From Clostridium sp. KNHs214 (GTDB lineage Bacteria > Bacillota > Clostridia > Clostridiales > Clostridiaceae), in contig NZ_JQMW01000013.1 in assembly GCF_000744935.1 (NCBI RefSeq), positions 372,001 through 436,000 of the forward strand: 64,000 nt of DNA, in the 5' to 3' direction. The notes beneath the pieces are model-generated. The model made no database searches, was not told the DNA's origin, and saw only the letters and a list, made by a program, of their open reading frames with translations. Positions 46,054 to 55,161 of the stretch are shown here, piece after piece (position 1 is the stretch's first letter; every line of letters starts with the position of its first letter). A program made the translations under genes and the position numbers.

Positions 46054-47403
46054 ATTTTTAAATCACTAAATAAAAAAACAATAAAAGATGTTTTAAAACT
46101 AGCCTTGCCTGCTGTGGGAGAAATGACACTTTATATGATGATCTGGGTATTAGACACCATGATGGTAGGTTGGTATGGTGGGGACGTAGGCGTAAGTTCT
46201 GTAGGATTAAGTTCTGAGATACTCTATACCTTTGTAAACATATTTATTGCTGTAGGTATATCTGTAGGTGTAACTTCTTTAATAGCTAGAAAATACGGAG
46301 CAAAAGATCTTAAGGCAGCTGAGGAATACGCCTCCTTAGGATTTTTCATAGGTTCCATTATAGCATTATTAATATTAATACTTTGCTTTACATTTTGTAA
46401 AAATATATTAATTATAGCCGGAGCTAAAGGAGAAATTTTAAAACTAGGTATTGATTATATGAAAATAGCTTCTATAGCACTATTTTTCAATATGTTACTT
46501 AGCCTTTTAAATGGAATACTTCGTGGATACGGCAATACTAAAACGCCACTTTTTATTTCTGCTCTAATAAATATAGTAAATTTAGTATTAGACTATATGA
46601 TGATATTTGGAGTAAAACCTTTCCCTGAGCTAGGTGTAAAAGGTGCTGCGCTAGCTACACTTATAGCACAAGTATTTGGATTTGCATATGCCTTTATATA
46701 TAATATTAAAAAATCCAAAATAAAACTGCACCTTAAGTACATAAAAAACATTAATTTTTCTAGCTTAAAAAACTTAATAAAATTATCTATACCTTCTTCT
46801 CTTCAAGAAGGCGCATTTGATATTTCAAGATTAATAAGTACTTTTATGATAATGCACTTAGGAAGTATTCCCTTTGCTGCAAATCAAATAACCACCACCA
46901 TAGAATCTCTTTCATTTATGCCTGGCTGGGGTTTTGCCGTAGCTGCAACTACTTTAGTTGGACATAAAGTAGGAGAAAAAAACTACAAAGAAGCCAAAAC
47001 TTATGCTGATACCTGTGCTATATTAGGTTCTATAATAATGGGTTTATGTGGCTTGACTTTTTTATTATTCCCTAAATTCTTAATATCTCTCTTCATTCAA
47101 TCCAGTGCTAAAGATGTTATAAATTTAGGTTCTATCTGCTTAATGATAGCCTCAGTAGAACAACCTTTAATGGCCTTTTCTATGATTTACGGTGGAGCCC
47201 TAAAGGGTATGGGCGATACCAAAACTCCGTTTATAATAGCCTTTATATCCAGCTGGTTTATAAGACTTCCCCTAATGTACTACATAGTTTATGTTTTAAA
47301 ATTACCTGTAACATACGTATGGTGGATTACAGCCGTACAGTGGACTTTTGACGGAATTCTTATAATAATCTTATTTAGAAGGAAATTCAAAAACACAATA
47401 TAA
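46054..47403 (+). CDS. MATE-family multidrug exporter
   Basis: A membrane protein of about 450 residues with twelve hydrophobic segments in two halves, MATE/DinF-like (LPAVGEMTLYMMIWVLDTMM near the start, ALKGMGDTKTPF in the second half, NGILRGYGNTKTPL in the first). It exports cationic drugs using sodium or proton gradients. The start appears to be ATT at 46054. Strong AAAGGGGGAA lies 5 bases before it, the frame reads IFKSLNKKTIKDVLKLALP, and no ATG, GTG or TTG comes before the first helix. The final TAA is the first three bases of element U3. Confidence 0.92.
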   Translation: MFKSLNKKTIKDVLKLALPAVGEMTLYMMIWVLDTMMVGWYGGDVGVSSVGLSSEILYTFVNIFIAVGISVGVTSLIARKYGAKDLKAAEEYASLGFFIGSIIALLILILCFTFCKNILIIAGAKGEILKLGIDYMKIASIALFFNMLLSLLNGILRGYGNTKTPLFISALINIVNLVLDYMMIFGVKPFPELGVKGAALATLIAQVFGFAYAFIYNIKKSKIKLHLKYIKNINFSSLKNLIKLSIPSSLQEGAFDISRLISTFMIMHLGSIPFAANQITTTIESLSFMPGWGFAVAATTLVGHKVGEKNYKEAKTYADTCAILGSIIMGLCGLTFLLFPKFLISLFIQSSAKDVINLGSICLMIASVEQPLMAFSMIYGGALKGMGDTKTPFIIAFISSWFIRLPLMYYIVYVLKLPVTYVWWITAVQWTFDGILIIILFRRKFKNTI

Positions 47404-47429
47404 GAATGTTGTGAAGCAAGTGCAATAAA

Positions 47430-47659
47430 AAAATCTGTCTTTAAGTCCACAATAAATATATTTTCTTAGACTACTCGCAATACGCCAAGAAATTCTAATG
47501 TTTTCAAATTTCAATACCCTAAAGCTTTCAAACTCGCTTCTGGCGGCGCTCAAACATGAAAGCTTCTTAACGGGCATTAAAATTTGAAAACAAAGAATTT
47601 CTAAGACTAGCTCAATAGTCTTAGAAAATATATTTATTGTTACCTTAAAGACAGATTTT
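47430..47659. repeat. U3 left terminal hairpin (stem type S)
   Basis: AAAATCTGTCTTTAAG pairs with CTTAAAGACAGATTTT; CAATAAATATATTTTCTTAG pairs with CTTAGAAAATATATTTATTG; GTTTTCAAATTTCAAT pairs with ATTAAAATTTGAAAAC. Internal loops hold CTCGCAATACGCCA and CTAGCTCAATAG; the apex has AACTCGCTTC and TTCTTAACGGG. Confidence 0.88.
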
Positions 47660-48315
47660 TCAGTTCATGCATAGGCTATCAGAGGAGGAACACAGCTGAC
47701 TAAAGGATAATTTTCCTCCGTTTCGCTATGGAAAATCTTTTATTGGCGGCAGCCAGCGTAAATACGTAGGCATAATTAGGATTTATATATAAGAATATAT
47801 AACTTTAATTGTTGGATAAATAAGAACTTGTAGATAAGAAGTAAGAGCTCTTACCTGGTCTACACTACAAATTTAAGATTTATATAAATCAATGCGTCAC
47901 GGCAAAATATATTAGGCCTTATTTAGTGCTTTATAAAGTTTTTTTGGCGTGAGCTTGTTGATTTATAATGAATGATCGACATATATGTTAAGAAACATAT
48001 ATATGCATTATAACAACAAATTCCAACATCTAGAAACTAAAACCTAGTACTAAAAAACATTTGATGACTAAGGATTTATATTAGTCCCAAAATGATTTAG
48101 TGGCAGTTCTTAATTCTCAGGCGGAGTTTATTTAGGCTGGCTATCGCCAATAAAAAATTTTTAAGCCTTTAAAGAAAAGCTATAACTACTCCATTTAATG
48201 AAACAGTTATAGCTTTTTGCTATCCCATTTATTTAATTAAAGATTTTCCGTAACATAGTGGAGGAAAATCCTCCTTTAGTAGGCTTCCCTTTCCAACCAT
48301 AAACATATTAAACTA

Positions 48316-48545
48316 AAAATCTGATTTTAATGTAGTAATAAATGTGGGATTGGGGACTATTGAACTAGCCGTAGAACTTCTTATGTCTCACAGTTAAAGA
48401 CCCGTTAAGAAGCTTTCATGTTTCAACGAGGAACGAGTGAGTTTGAAAGCTTTAGGGGCTTTAACTGTGAGACATTTAGAAGTTCTTGGCGTATTGTGAA
48501 CAGTCCCCAATTACACATTTATTACGGAATTAAAATCAGATTTTT
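48316..48545. repeat. U3 right terminal hairpin (stem type Q)
   Basis: Same stems as U1 right: ATGTCTCACAGTTAAAG with CTTTAACTGTGAGACAT, and AAATCTGATTTTAAT with ATTAAAATCAGATTT. The apical loop (GTTTCAACGAGGAACGAGTG) differs from U1 (TTGAGCAATGTAAGAAGCG). Confidence 0.85.
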
Positions 48546-48573
48546 CTTCAATGTATTATTTCACAATTTATTC

Positions 48574-49221
48574 TTAATATCCTAGTTCTTTGTTTACAAT
48601 AATAACTTTAACTCTTCCTTTATTTCCAAGATTCTGTTTTCCCATAACTACATAGTGACTGCAGATTCTTCCTGGTGCGCTACAGTCTACACAATATCCA
48701 ACCTTTGTACATGGGTTATTCTTATTAAGTCTTTTAGCATTTATAGGAGCGGCATAGTTTTTAACTCTATCTTCAGCTTCCCTTAAATCCTTAACTATTT
48801 TGTTTATACCTACTATAACTATTACCTGATCTGGTCCATAAATCATAGCAGCTACTCTGTTTCCATTACCATCTATATTAAATAATTCTCCTGATTCAGT
48901 TAAAGCATTAGTAGATGAAAAATATGCATCTGCAAAAAAACTTTCTCTATAAATTTTCTTTATATCTTCACCCTTTAATCCTTCTTCATACCTATCTAAA
49001 AATTTATATTTTCCATTCCTTAAAAAATCTATAATCCCTGTTTCAAATAATGTCATAGAACCACCTACTGATACTTTGGAACCCTCATTTACAATTTCTT
49101 TTACCTTTTGTATAAGTTCTTTTTCATCTTGAACAAAATAGCCTTCCATATTGTTTTTTTCTAGGTTTTCTATTGTCTTCGCCACCCTTTGCTCCATAAA
49201 CCATTTTACATTTTTATCCAC
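48574..49221 (-). CDS. LUD-domain (LutC/YkgG-like) protein
   Basis: A protein of 215 residues with the DUF162/LUD pattern: VSVGGSMTLFETGIIDFLR near residue 50, FFADAYFSSTNALTESGELF near residue 95 and GPDQVIVIVGINKIVKDL near residue 128. It ends with cysteines in CTKVGYCVDCSAPGRICSHY, which could bind a metal or cluster. LUD proteins relate to LutB/LutC lactate oxidation, but no lut partners are adjacent. The stop lies inside element U3. Confidence 0.88.
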   Translation of the reverse strand: MDKNVKWFMEQRVAKTIENLEKNNMEGYFVQDEKELIQKVKEIVNEGSKVSVGGSMTLFETGIIDFLRNGKYKFLDRYEEGLKGEDIKKIYRESFFADAYFSSTNALTESGELFNIDGNGNRVAAMIYGPDQVIVIVGINKIVKDLREAEDRVKNYAAPINAKRLNKNNPCTKVGYCVDCSAPGRICSHYVVMGKQNLGNKGRVKVIIVNKELGY

Positions 49222-49467
49222 AATATCTACCTCCTACAATTTATATGCTATAAAATATTAAATTCAACTTTGACAGTTATAAAATAGAATTTGAAAATTT
49301 ATAATTTAAGAGATTCCCTAGGAATTTCAACCTACATTTTAAATTCTAAATTTAAAATGTAATATAAAACTTAAGCTTTATATAAATTACACTACAATAT
49401 AAAGAACTGCTACTGAAATAATTTTAAAACAATTCAGTAGCAGATACTATATACAATTTTTAATAAA
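49222..49467. other. AT-rich spacer, nothing clear
   Basis: About 245 bases between the LUD gene and the ABC permease. A weak hairpin (GAACTGCTACTGAA with TTCAGTAGCAG, 49402-49444) may end the permease transcript on the minus strand. Nothing else is visible. Confidence 0.45.
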
Positions 49468-51144
49468 TTATTCACCTAATTTGGCAAATCTCTTTACACC
49501 CTTTGAACTTATTATAACATATAGAATTAAATCTATTATACCGAAAAGCCCTACTATAAGTAATATAGTATATAATAAATCTAATTCGAATTTTATTACT
49601 AAAAACATCAAGGCTCCTATACTTACCCAGGAAATTATCATTTCAAATAATGCATTTAAATTTTGCTTTACCGCTTGCTGTTCATTAGCCCAACTCAATT
49701 TAGGATGGTATAAATCAATTAATATACCAAGCATATTTACATAAGCTATAGCTAAAAGTGATAAAATTAGTATTATTATAACTAGTTTTATAGGTACTCT
49801 GATTATAGCTCCTGCAATTATAAGCATCATAAGTTCTGCTACAAGACCCATAATAGCTCCTGATAAAATTTTAGCCATTATTTGAGTTTTAAAAGGTACT
49901 GGAATGTACTTACAAACATATATATCCTTTCCTTCCCTAGATATAGCTGTGGATGTTATACCATTGGTTCCTGCAACAAAAATTACTATTGCAAAGGCTA
50001 TTGCTATTACTAATCCACCTATAGATGGATCTTTAAGATGTTCGCCTAAACCTGTCAATTGATCTAATCCATTATTTGAATTTACTGCCATTGGAATTAT
50101 AAAAAACACTGGCCATAAAAAATTCATCAATATACAATTATAAAAATATATTGGAGTTCTAAATAATAATTTCAACTCTTTTTTAGTATAGGATAATAAA
50201 ATAGATTGTTTTATGGTGGTTTTACTAAACTCCTTAGAGCTTAATTTCTTTCTCTTTGAAGAGGTTTCTGAAATACCTATAGCTCCCTTAAAGTATAATT
50301 TCTCCGCTATAATATTAAATATAAACATTGAAAGTATGCTTATAGAAAGAAATATAAGTAAATTTAAAAGCCCGCTTATATTATCACTATTTATAGCACT
50401 AAAAGCTGCAAATTTAGTAGAAGGAAATATCTTAGTTACTATATTTACAAATCCATTATTTCTTTCCATTACCATCTTACTTAACTTTTTAGGATCTAAT
50501 GAATTTTGGCTAATCTTTTGCATATATGAATTCATAAACAATATTAAGATTAAACCTACAATACCACCAATCTTTCTAAACCTATCCTTATTTTTTGCTA
50601 AACCAGTAAAACTCATAATTAACATTACTATTATTGATGAAATAACTAATGGTACTATAGGCAATGTTAAAAATACAATTGCACTATATAAGTAGTATAA
50701 AACCGATGCTCCACTTTTTACTCCATATACTACTATTATTGGAAGCATAAATATAGCTTCTGTTAAATACTCATATATTAGAATTGTTACAAACTTAGCT
50801 GTTACAATTTCCCAGGGTTTAAAAGGTAGTGGCAAAATATTCTCTACATCCCTAGCAAAATACATAGTGTTTATACAATAAAATATTCCAAAGAAAAATA
50901 TTAATAAACTGGATATAGCAAAACCTACCCCTAGTATAATGCCTTGCTGATTTATCATCTCAAGTCCCTCATAGAAATTTGATACCATATCTCCTATCAT
51001 AAATGCTAGAGGTAAAAATGCTATTACCAGAATTAAATACATAAGTTTTTCATTAAGTTTAAATTTGCTTTTTTTCTTATTCTGCTGAAATCCTTCTTTA
51101 TTAGTTTTTAAAAATAGCTTTATTAAAAGCCAACATTTACTCAT
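49468..51144 (-). CDS. ABC-2-type exporter permease
   Basis: A protein of 558 residues with about 12 to 14 helices and a charged amino-terminal lead. It is the membrane partner of the ATPase that starts 730 bases upstream and overlaps it by 8 bases, a sign of coupled translation. Large two-half permeases of this sort occur with GldA/NatA-like ATPases. Substrate unknown. Confidence 0.85.
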   Translation of the reverse strand: MSKCWLLIKLFLKTNKEGFQQNKKKSKFKLNEKLMYLILVIAFLPLAFMIGDMVSNFYEGLEMINQQGIILGVGFAISSLLIFFFGIFYCINTMYFARDVENILPLPFKPWEIVTAKFVTILIYEYLTEAIFMLPIIVVYGVKSGASVLYYLYSAIVFLTLPIVPLVISSIIVMLIMSFTGLAKNKDRFRKIGGIVGLILILFMNSYMQKISQNSLDPKKLSKMVMERNNGFVNIVTKIFPSTKFAAFSAINSDNISGLLNLLIFLSISILSMFIFNIIAEKLYFKGAIGISETSSKRKKLSSKEFSKTTIKQSILLSYTKKELKLLFRTPIYFYNCILMNFLWPVFFIIPMAVNSNNGLDQLTGLGEHLKDPSIGGLVIAIAFAIVIFVAGTNGITSTAISREGKDIYVCKYIPVPFKTQIMAKILSGAIMGLVAELMMLIIAGAIIRVPIKLVIIILILSLLAIAYVNMLGILIDLYHPKLSWANEQQAVKQNLNALFEMIISWVSIGALMFLVIKFELDLLYTILLIVGLFGIIDLILYVIISSKGVKRFAKLGE

Positions 51145-51871
51145 TTTCAGTCATCTCCAAGAACATTTTTTCAAGAGATTCATTTTCTTTAAAATGCTCC
51201 CTCATTTCATCTAAAGTGCCGCAGAATAAGATTTTACCTTTGTTTATTATAGCTACTCTATCACAGATTTTTTCTGCCACCTCTAAAACGTGGGTAGAGA
51301 AAAACACTGTTTTACCTGAATTAGCATGTTCTCTCATCATCTCTTTTAACAAATAAGAAGATTTTGGGTCTAATCCTGTCATAGGCTCGTCTAATATCCA
51401 TACTTCAGGATTATGTACTAGAACACCCATTATTACTATTTTTTGTCTCATACCATGGGAATAACTTTGAATTTGATCATTTAAGGCCGCTTCCATTTGG
51501 AACCTTTTACTTAAGCTTTCTATTCTCGCTTTTCTATCCTCTGCAGAAACATCATAAGCATCAGCCATAAAATTAAGATATTCTATTCCTTTTAATCTCA
51601 AGAACATATCTGGACTATCAGGAACAAAACCAAATATTTTTTTAGCTTTCAATGGTTCCTTTGCTATATCTAGTCCGTTTATTTTTATGTTTCCATCAGT
51701 AGCTGACAGTACCCCTGTTATCATCTTTATTGTGGTTGTTTTTCCTGCACCATTAGGTCCTAAAAATCCAAATATCTCACCATCTCTTATATTCAAATTC
51801 AAGTCCTGTACAGCATAAGCGCTGCCATTATAAGTTTTACTTACCCCCATTAATTCTATCATTTTATTCAA
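51137..51871 (-). CDS. ABC exporter ATPase (CcmA/NatA-type)
   Basis: A protein of 244 residues with Walker A GPNGAGKTTTIKM near residue 39, signature SYSHGMRQKIVIMG near residue 140, Walker B VWILDEPMTGLDPKS and the H-loop STHVLEVAEKICD. The DEPMTGLDP form is typical of ABC-2 exporters. GGAGG lies upstream. Confidence 0.95.
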   Translation of the reverse strand: MNKMIELMGVSKTYNGSAYAVQDLNLNIRDGEIFGFLGPNGAGKTTTIKMITGVLSATDGNIKINGLDIAKEPLKAKKIFGFVPDSPDMFLRLKGIEYLNFMADAYDVSAEDRKARIESLSKRFQMEAALNDQIQSYSHGMRQKIVIMGVLVHNPEVWILDEPMTGLDPKSSYLLKEMMREHANSGKTVFFSTHVLEVAEKICDRVAIINKGKILFCGTLDEMREHFKENESLEKMFLEMTENE

Positions 51872-52074
51872 ACGCCTCCTTCTATTTAAATTATTACTTT
51901 GTTAAGAATTTATAAACATTATATTAAAAAATTGGAACAAAATCAAGTGCGTTTTACGTTCAAAAGAGTTATTCAATACCTTTTATTTCTTTGGCATTAT
52001 TCTATCTAATGATTTCTCCATTTTCCTCCACAACTCTATTGCATTTAAAAATTCTATTAAATCTATAGCGTCTA

Positions 52075-52593
52075 TCAAAACATAAATCTTGCTAAAGTTA
52101 CTGCCATAATTATTGCTGTTAAATCAGCAAAGATAGCTGCCCATAGTGTATGCCTTATTTTTTTTATTTTTACTGCACCATAATAAACTGTAAGTGTATA
52201 AAATATGGTTTCCGTAGACCCCATAACTATGGAAGCTACTAGCCCTATATAACTATCTGCTCCATATCTCTTTAAAATATCTGTAAATACTCCTAAAGCT
52301 CCACTACCCGAAAGAGGCTTCACCATTACCAGTGGTACCACCTCTGGGGGAAGACCTATTATTTTAACTACGGGTCTTACAAGATTAATGAATGCATCTA
52401 AAAGTCTTGAATCTGTAAAAACCCCCACTGCTATTAGCATTGCCAATAAATATGGAAATATCTTCACACATATGCCTATACCATCTTTAGCACCTTCTAC
52501 AAAGCATTCATAAACCTTAACCCCATTTTTCATACCATATATAACTATAAAACCTATAACTATAGGAATTATTGATTTTATAACATAATCCAC
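52075..52593 (-). CDS. spmB: Spore maturation protein B
   Basis: A membrane protein of 172 residues (IVIGFIVIYGMKNGVKVYECFVEGAKDGI, then PLSGSGALGVFTDILKRYGADSYIG). SpmA and SpmB act together in spore core dehydration and heat resistance. It is 110 bases downstream of spmA in the same direction. Confidence 0.94.
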   Translation of the reverse strand: MDYVIKSIIPIVIGFIVIYGMKNGVKVYECFVEGAKDGIGICVKIFPYLLAMLIAVGVFTDSRLLDAFINLVRPVVKIIGLPPEVVPLVMVKPLSGSGALGVFTDILKRYGADSYIGLVASIVMGSTETIFYTLTVYYGAVKIKKIRHTLWAAIFADLTAIIMAVTLARFMF

Positions 52594-52702
52594 TTTAACA
52601 CCCCCAAATATAGGGGGCTAGGGGGCTAGAAGGCTAGTATTGCTCCCTCTCCTCTATAATTAACACCCTAGTCCCTCATTTTACATTCCAAATTTTAAAT
52701 TT

Positions 52703-53278
52703 CTAAAAATATCTTTGAAGTACTTTGCAGCAAATACACCCCACCACTGCGGCAGTGCCTGTAGCTATTATGGCTGGTATCATTATGCTAGCAGGATTTT
52801 GAGAGTTAGCTGCAGCTCTTATGGATATTACAGAGGTGGGAACTATTTGAATGCAGGCTGCATTTAATACTAAAAATAGAGCCATATCATCACTAGCTCT
52901 ATTTTTATCTGGATTTAACCTCTGCATATCTTCCATAGCTTTGATTCCAAAGGGAGTAGCTGCATTTGAAAGTCCCATCATATTTGCAGTTAAATTCATA
53001 ATTATATTTCCTAAAGCCTTTTCATCTCTCCCTGCACTTTTAAATAATTTTTTAAGTATAGGCCTTAACCCCTTTGCCAGCTTATCCGTAAGCCCGCTTT
53101 CTTGAGCTATCCTCATAACTCCACACCAAAGGCACATCATACCTACTAGTTTAATCATAAGCTCTACTGTGGAATATGTAGTTTTTACAATGGATTTTGA
53201 TATAACTTCCCCATTTCCTGTGACTATTCCAAACACTATACTAGAAACTAAAATAATAAACCAAATTATATTTATCAA
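52703..53278 (-). CDS. spmA: Spore maturation protein A
   Basis: A membrane protein of 191 residues with the nucleoside-recognition-like (Gate) pattern: CLWCGVMRIAQESGLTDKL near residue 48, NIIMNLTANMMGLSNAATPFG near residue 92 and LVLNAACIQIVPTSVISIRA near residue 132. It is the first gene of the spmAB pair. Confidence 0.94.
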   Translation of the reverse strand: MINIIWFIILVSSIVFGIVTGNGEVISKSIVKTTYSTVELMIKLVGMMCLWCGVMRIAQESGLTDKLAKGLRPILKKLFKSAGRDEKALGNIIMNLTANMMGLSNAATPFGIKAMEDMQRLNPDKNRASDDMALFLVLNAACIQIVPTSVISIRAAANSQNPASIMIPAIIATGTAAVVGCICCKVLQRYF

Positions 53279-53584
53279 AACTTACACTCCCTGTATATTC
53301 TTTACATAATAATGTATATTCCAGTTCCTATGATTTGAGAATTGAAATTAAATAGTTTTTATTTTGCCAGAAGGCAGTTGTTTGTGTAAATCTTAATTTG
53401 TATTATTACAATTAAAATTTTAAAAGAGAAAAATTATATAGGTTTATTTTTTATAAAAATTTGATATAATATAAATAAGAAAAGCTTAGTGCTACCAACG
53501 CTAAGCTAATCCTTAGAACATTTATTTTGTTTTAGGGCTATTGGATGAAATTAATATAATGATAATTAAGAAAAGGTGCTAATC
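53279..53584. other. Intergenic stretch with a segment resembling the U2 interior
   Basis: GGCAGTTGTTTGTGTAAATC near 53370 is close to GGCAGTTATTTGTATAAATC at 35075 inside U2. A hairpin AGCTTAG..CTAAGCT (53484-53506) follows. No gene is seen. This suggests remnant interior sequence of the U family. Confidence 0.5.
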
Positions 53585-53740
53585 TTATGAGGATGGGGCA
53601 CTTTTTGCTTTGCTTTTAACTTCTATATCAAGACCAAGAAACTTAATCTTAATTTTTAAATGATGTATAAAAAGATTATGTTTCAGAATTAATCTAATCA
53701 CATAAACAACTGATATACACTTTATAAAAGTATCAAACAT
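53585..53740 (-). CDS. Small hypothetical protein
   Basis: A protein of 51 residues (MFDTFIKCISVVYVIRLILK.., IKFLGLDIEVKSKAKSAPSS) with GAGGTGG 7 bases before the ATG at 53740. One hydrophobic segment and a basic tail suggest a membrane-associated peptide. It converges on nothing in particular and I recognise no family. The longer frame from 53806 has no ribosome site. Confidence 0.4.
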   Translation of the reverse strand: MFDTFIKCISVVYVIRLILKHNLFIHHLKIKIKFLGLDIEVKSKAKSAPSS

Positions 53741-53982
53741 ATCCAATACCACCTCATAAGCTACAGTGAAATAATTCACCAATAGCCCATAAGGAGGATA
53801 AAACATTCAAAACCCCCGTAGCCATCCTATTACGGAATTTTCATATTGCAACTTGGATATTATACCATAATTATGTAGAATAAATATAGTGGTATTAATT
53901 AGGGAAACTTCACTTGCAGTAATTACGGAGAACCGTACTATATGGCCACTTATTTTATTAATTTCAATTGGAGGAGATTTAA

Positions 53983-54639
53983 ATGGTAGAGTCAAAAGGA
54001 TGGGAATGGGAAAAAGCAAACCAGTCACCGTGGTTAAAGCCAACTGATGATGTTTATTATCTTGCTAACAAATGGTCAGAGTTAGGATTTAAAAAAGTTT
54101 TAGATTTGGGTGCCGGATTAGGACGACATTCAATATTTTTTGCGCAACAAGGTTTTGATGTATCAGCTATAGACATATCAGATTACGGAGTAAATCATTT
54201 AAAAGAATGGGCTAAAAAAGAAAGTTTAGATATTGACGCTAAACTTGGGGATATGGTTTCATTACCATATGAGAACAATTATTTTGACTGTGTATTTGCT
54301 TATCATGCTATTTCACATGCAGATATAGAAGGAATAAAGAAAGTTATATACGAAATAGAACGAGTTCTAAAGCAAGGTGGAGAAATATATACATCAATGT
54401 GCTCTAAGGAATCTTGGGATTTTAGCAAGTCTGGATTTCCTAAAATAGATGAAAATACAGTGTTAAATAAAGAAGATGGTCCTGAGAATGATGTTCCACA
54501 TTTTTATGCTAATTGTGAGGATATTTTAAGCATATTTCATAATTTTGATATAGAAAGGATACGTCATATAGATTATTGCTACCTAAATCATGAAAAAATA
54601 GATTGCAAGTATTACTATATAAATGGACGTAAAAAATAG
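53983..54639 (+). CDS. SAM-dependent methyltransferase (class I)
   Basis: A protein of 218 residues with motif I VLDLGAGLGRHSIFFAQQG near residue 40, the acidic SAM contact in VSAIDISDYG and a later YENNYFDCVFAYHAISH block. It resembles small TehB/UbiE-like enzymes; the substrate is unknown. GGAGGA lies 8 bases before the ATG. The gene ends 46 bases before element U4. Upstream sequence resembling the U2 interior raises the possibility that it arrived as cargo. Confidence 0.9.
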   Translation: MVESKGWEWEKANQSPWLKPTDDVYYLANKWSELGFKKVLDLGAGLGRHSIFFAQQGFDVSAIDISDYGVNHLKEWAKKESLDIDAKLGDMVSLPYENNYFDCVFAYHAISHADIEGIKKVIYEIERVLKQGGEIYTSMCSKESWDFSKSGFPKIDENTVLNKEDGPENDVPHFYANCEDILSIFHNFDIERIRHIDYCYLNHEKIDCKYYYINGRKK

Positions 54640-54717
54640 TGAGTAATTAGTTACATTAAATCAGCCTTTAAGTTAGTACTCACTTTAAAAATATTGTGAA
54701 GCAAGTGCCGTAAGAAA

Positions 54718-54946
54718 AATCACACTTTAAGTCCGTGAAATAATTGTAATTTGGGACTAATCACAATACGCTAAGAACTTCTACATGTTTGCAGATTTCA
54801 ATTCCCTAAAACCTTAACTCGCTCCTTGCGTCCCTCAAACAAGAAGGTTTCTTAACGAGAATTGAAATCTGCAAACATAAGAAGTTCTAAAGCTAGTTCC
54901 ATAGTCCCCAATTCCAATTGTTTCACTCCCTTAAAGTGTGATTTTT
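54718..54946. repeat. U4 left terminal hairpin (stem type P)
   Basis: Same stems as U1 left: AATCACACTTTAAG with CTTAAAGTGTGATT, and ATGTTTGCAGATTTCAATT with AATTGAAATCTGCAAACAT. It has the same loop motifs. Confidence 0.85.
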
Positions 54947-55161
54947 CGGTTCATGCATAAGCTATCTATGGGGGAATGCAGCTAACTAAAGGATGATTTT
55001 CCTCCACTACGTTACGGAAAATCTTTAATTTATAAAAAAGAAAGCACTCAGAATATTTTTTAGGCGTAGCCATTGGGTTACTTTTCAATCCTAGTTACTA
55101 GCCAATAAACAATTATTAAAATAAAATATTGGATAAAATTTAATATATTTTGGCGTGAGCC

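Larger units (their letters stand above)
47401..48576. mobile_element. Hairpin-ended element U3 (no cargo gene)
   Basis: About 1.2 kb exactly filling the space between two convergent genes. Its first three bases (47401-47403) are the MATE stop and its last three (48574-48576) are the stop of the LUD gene. Ends TAAGAATGTTGTG and TTATTCTTA are inverted. It has an S-type hairpin at left and a Q-type at right, plus interior segments shared with U1, U2 and U4 (GGCAAAATATATTAGGCC, GTTGATTTATAATGAATG). A strong inner hairpin, AAGCTATAACT with AGTTATAGCTTTT, lies near 48177-48220 and is shared with U4. No protein gene is credible inside. Confidence 0.82.

Noticed and set aside
53807-54043. Leftward 78-codon frame upstream of the methyltransferase
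   Set aside because: It overlaps the methyltransferase start and ribosome site on the other strand, and no family resemblance is seen.
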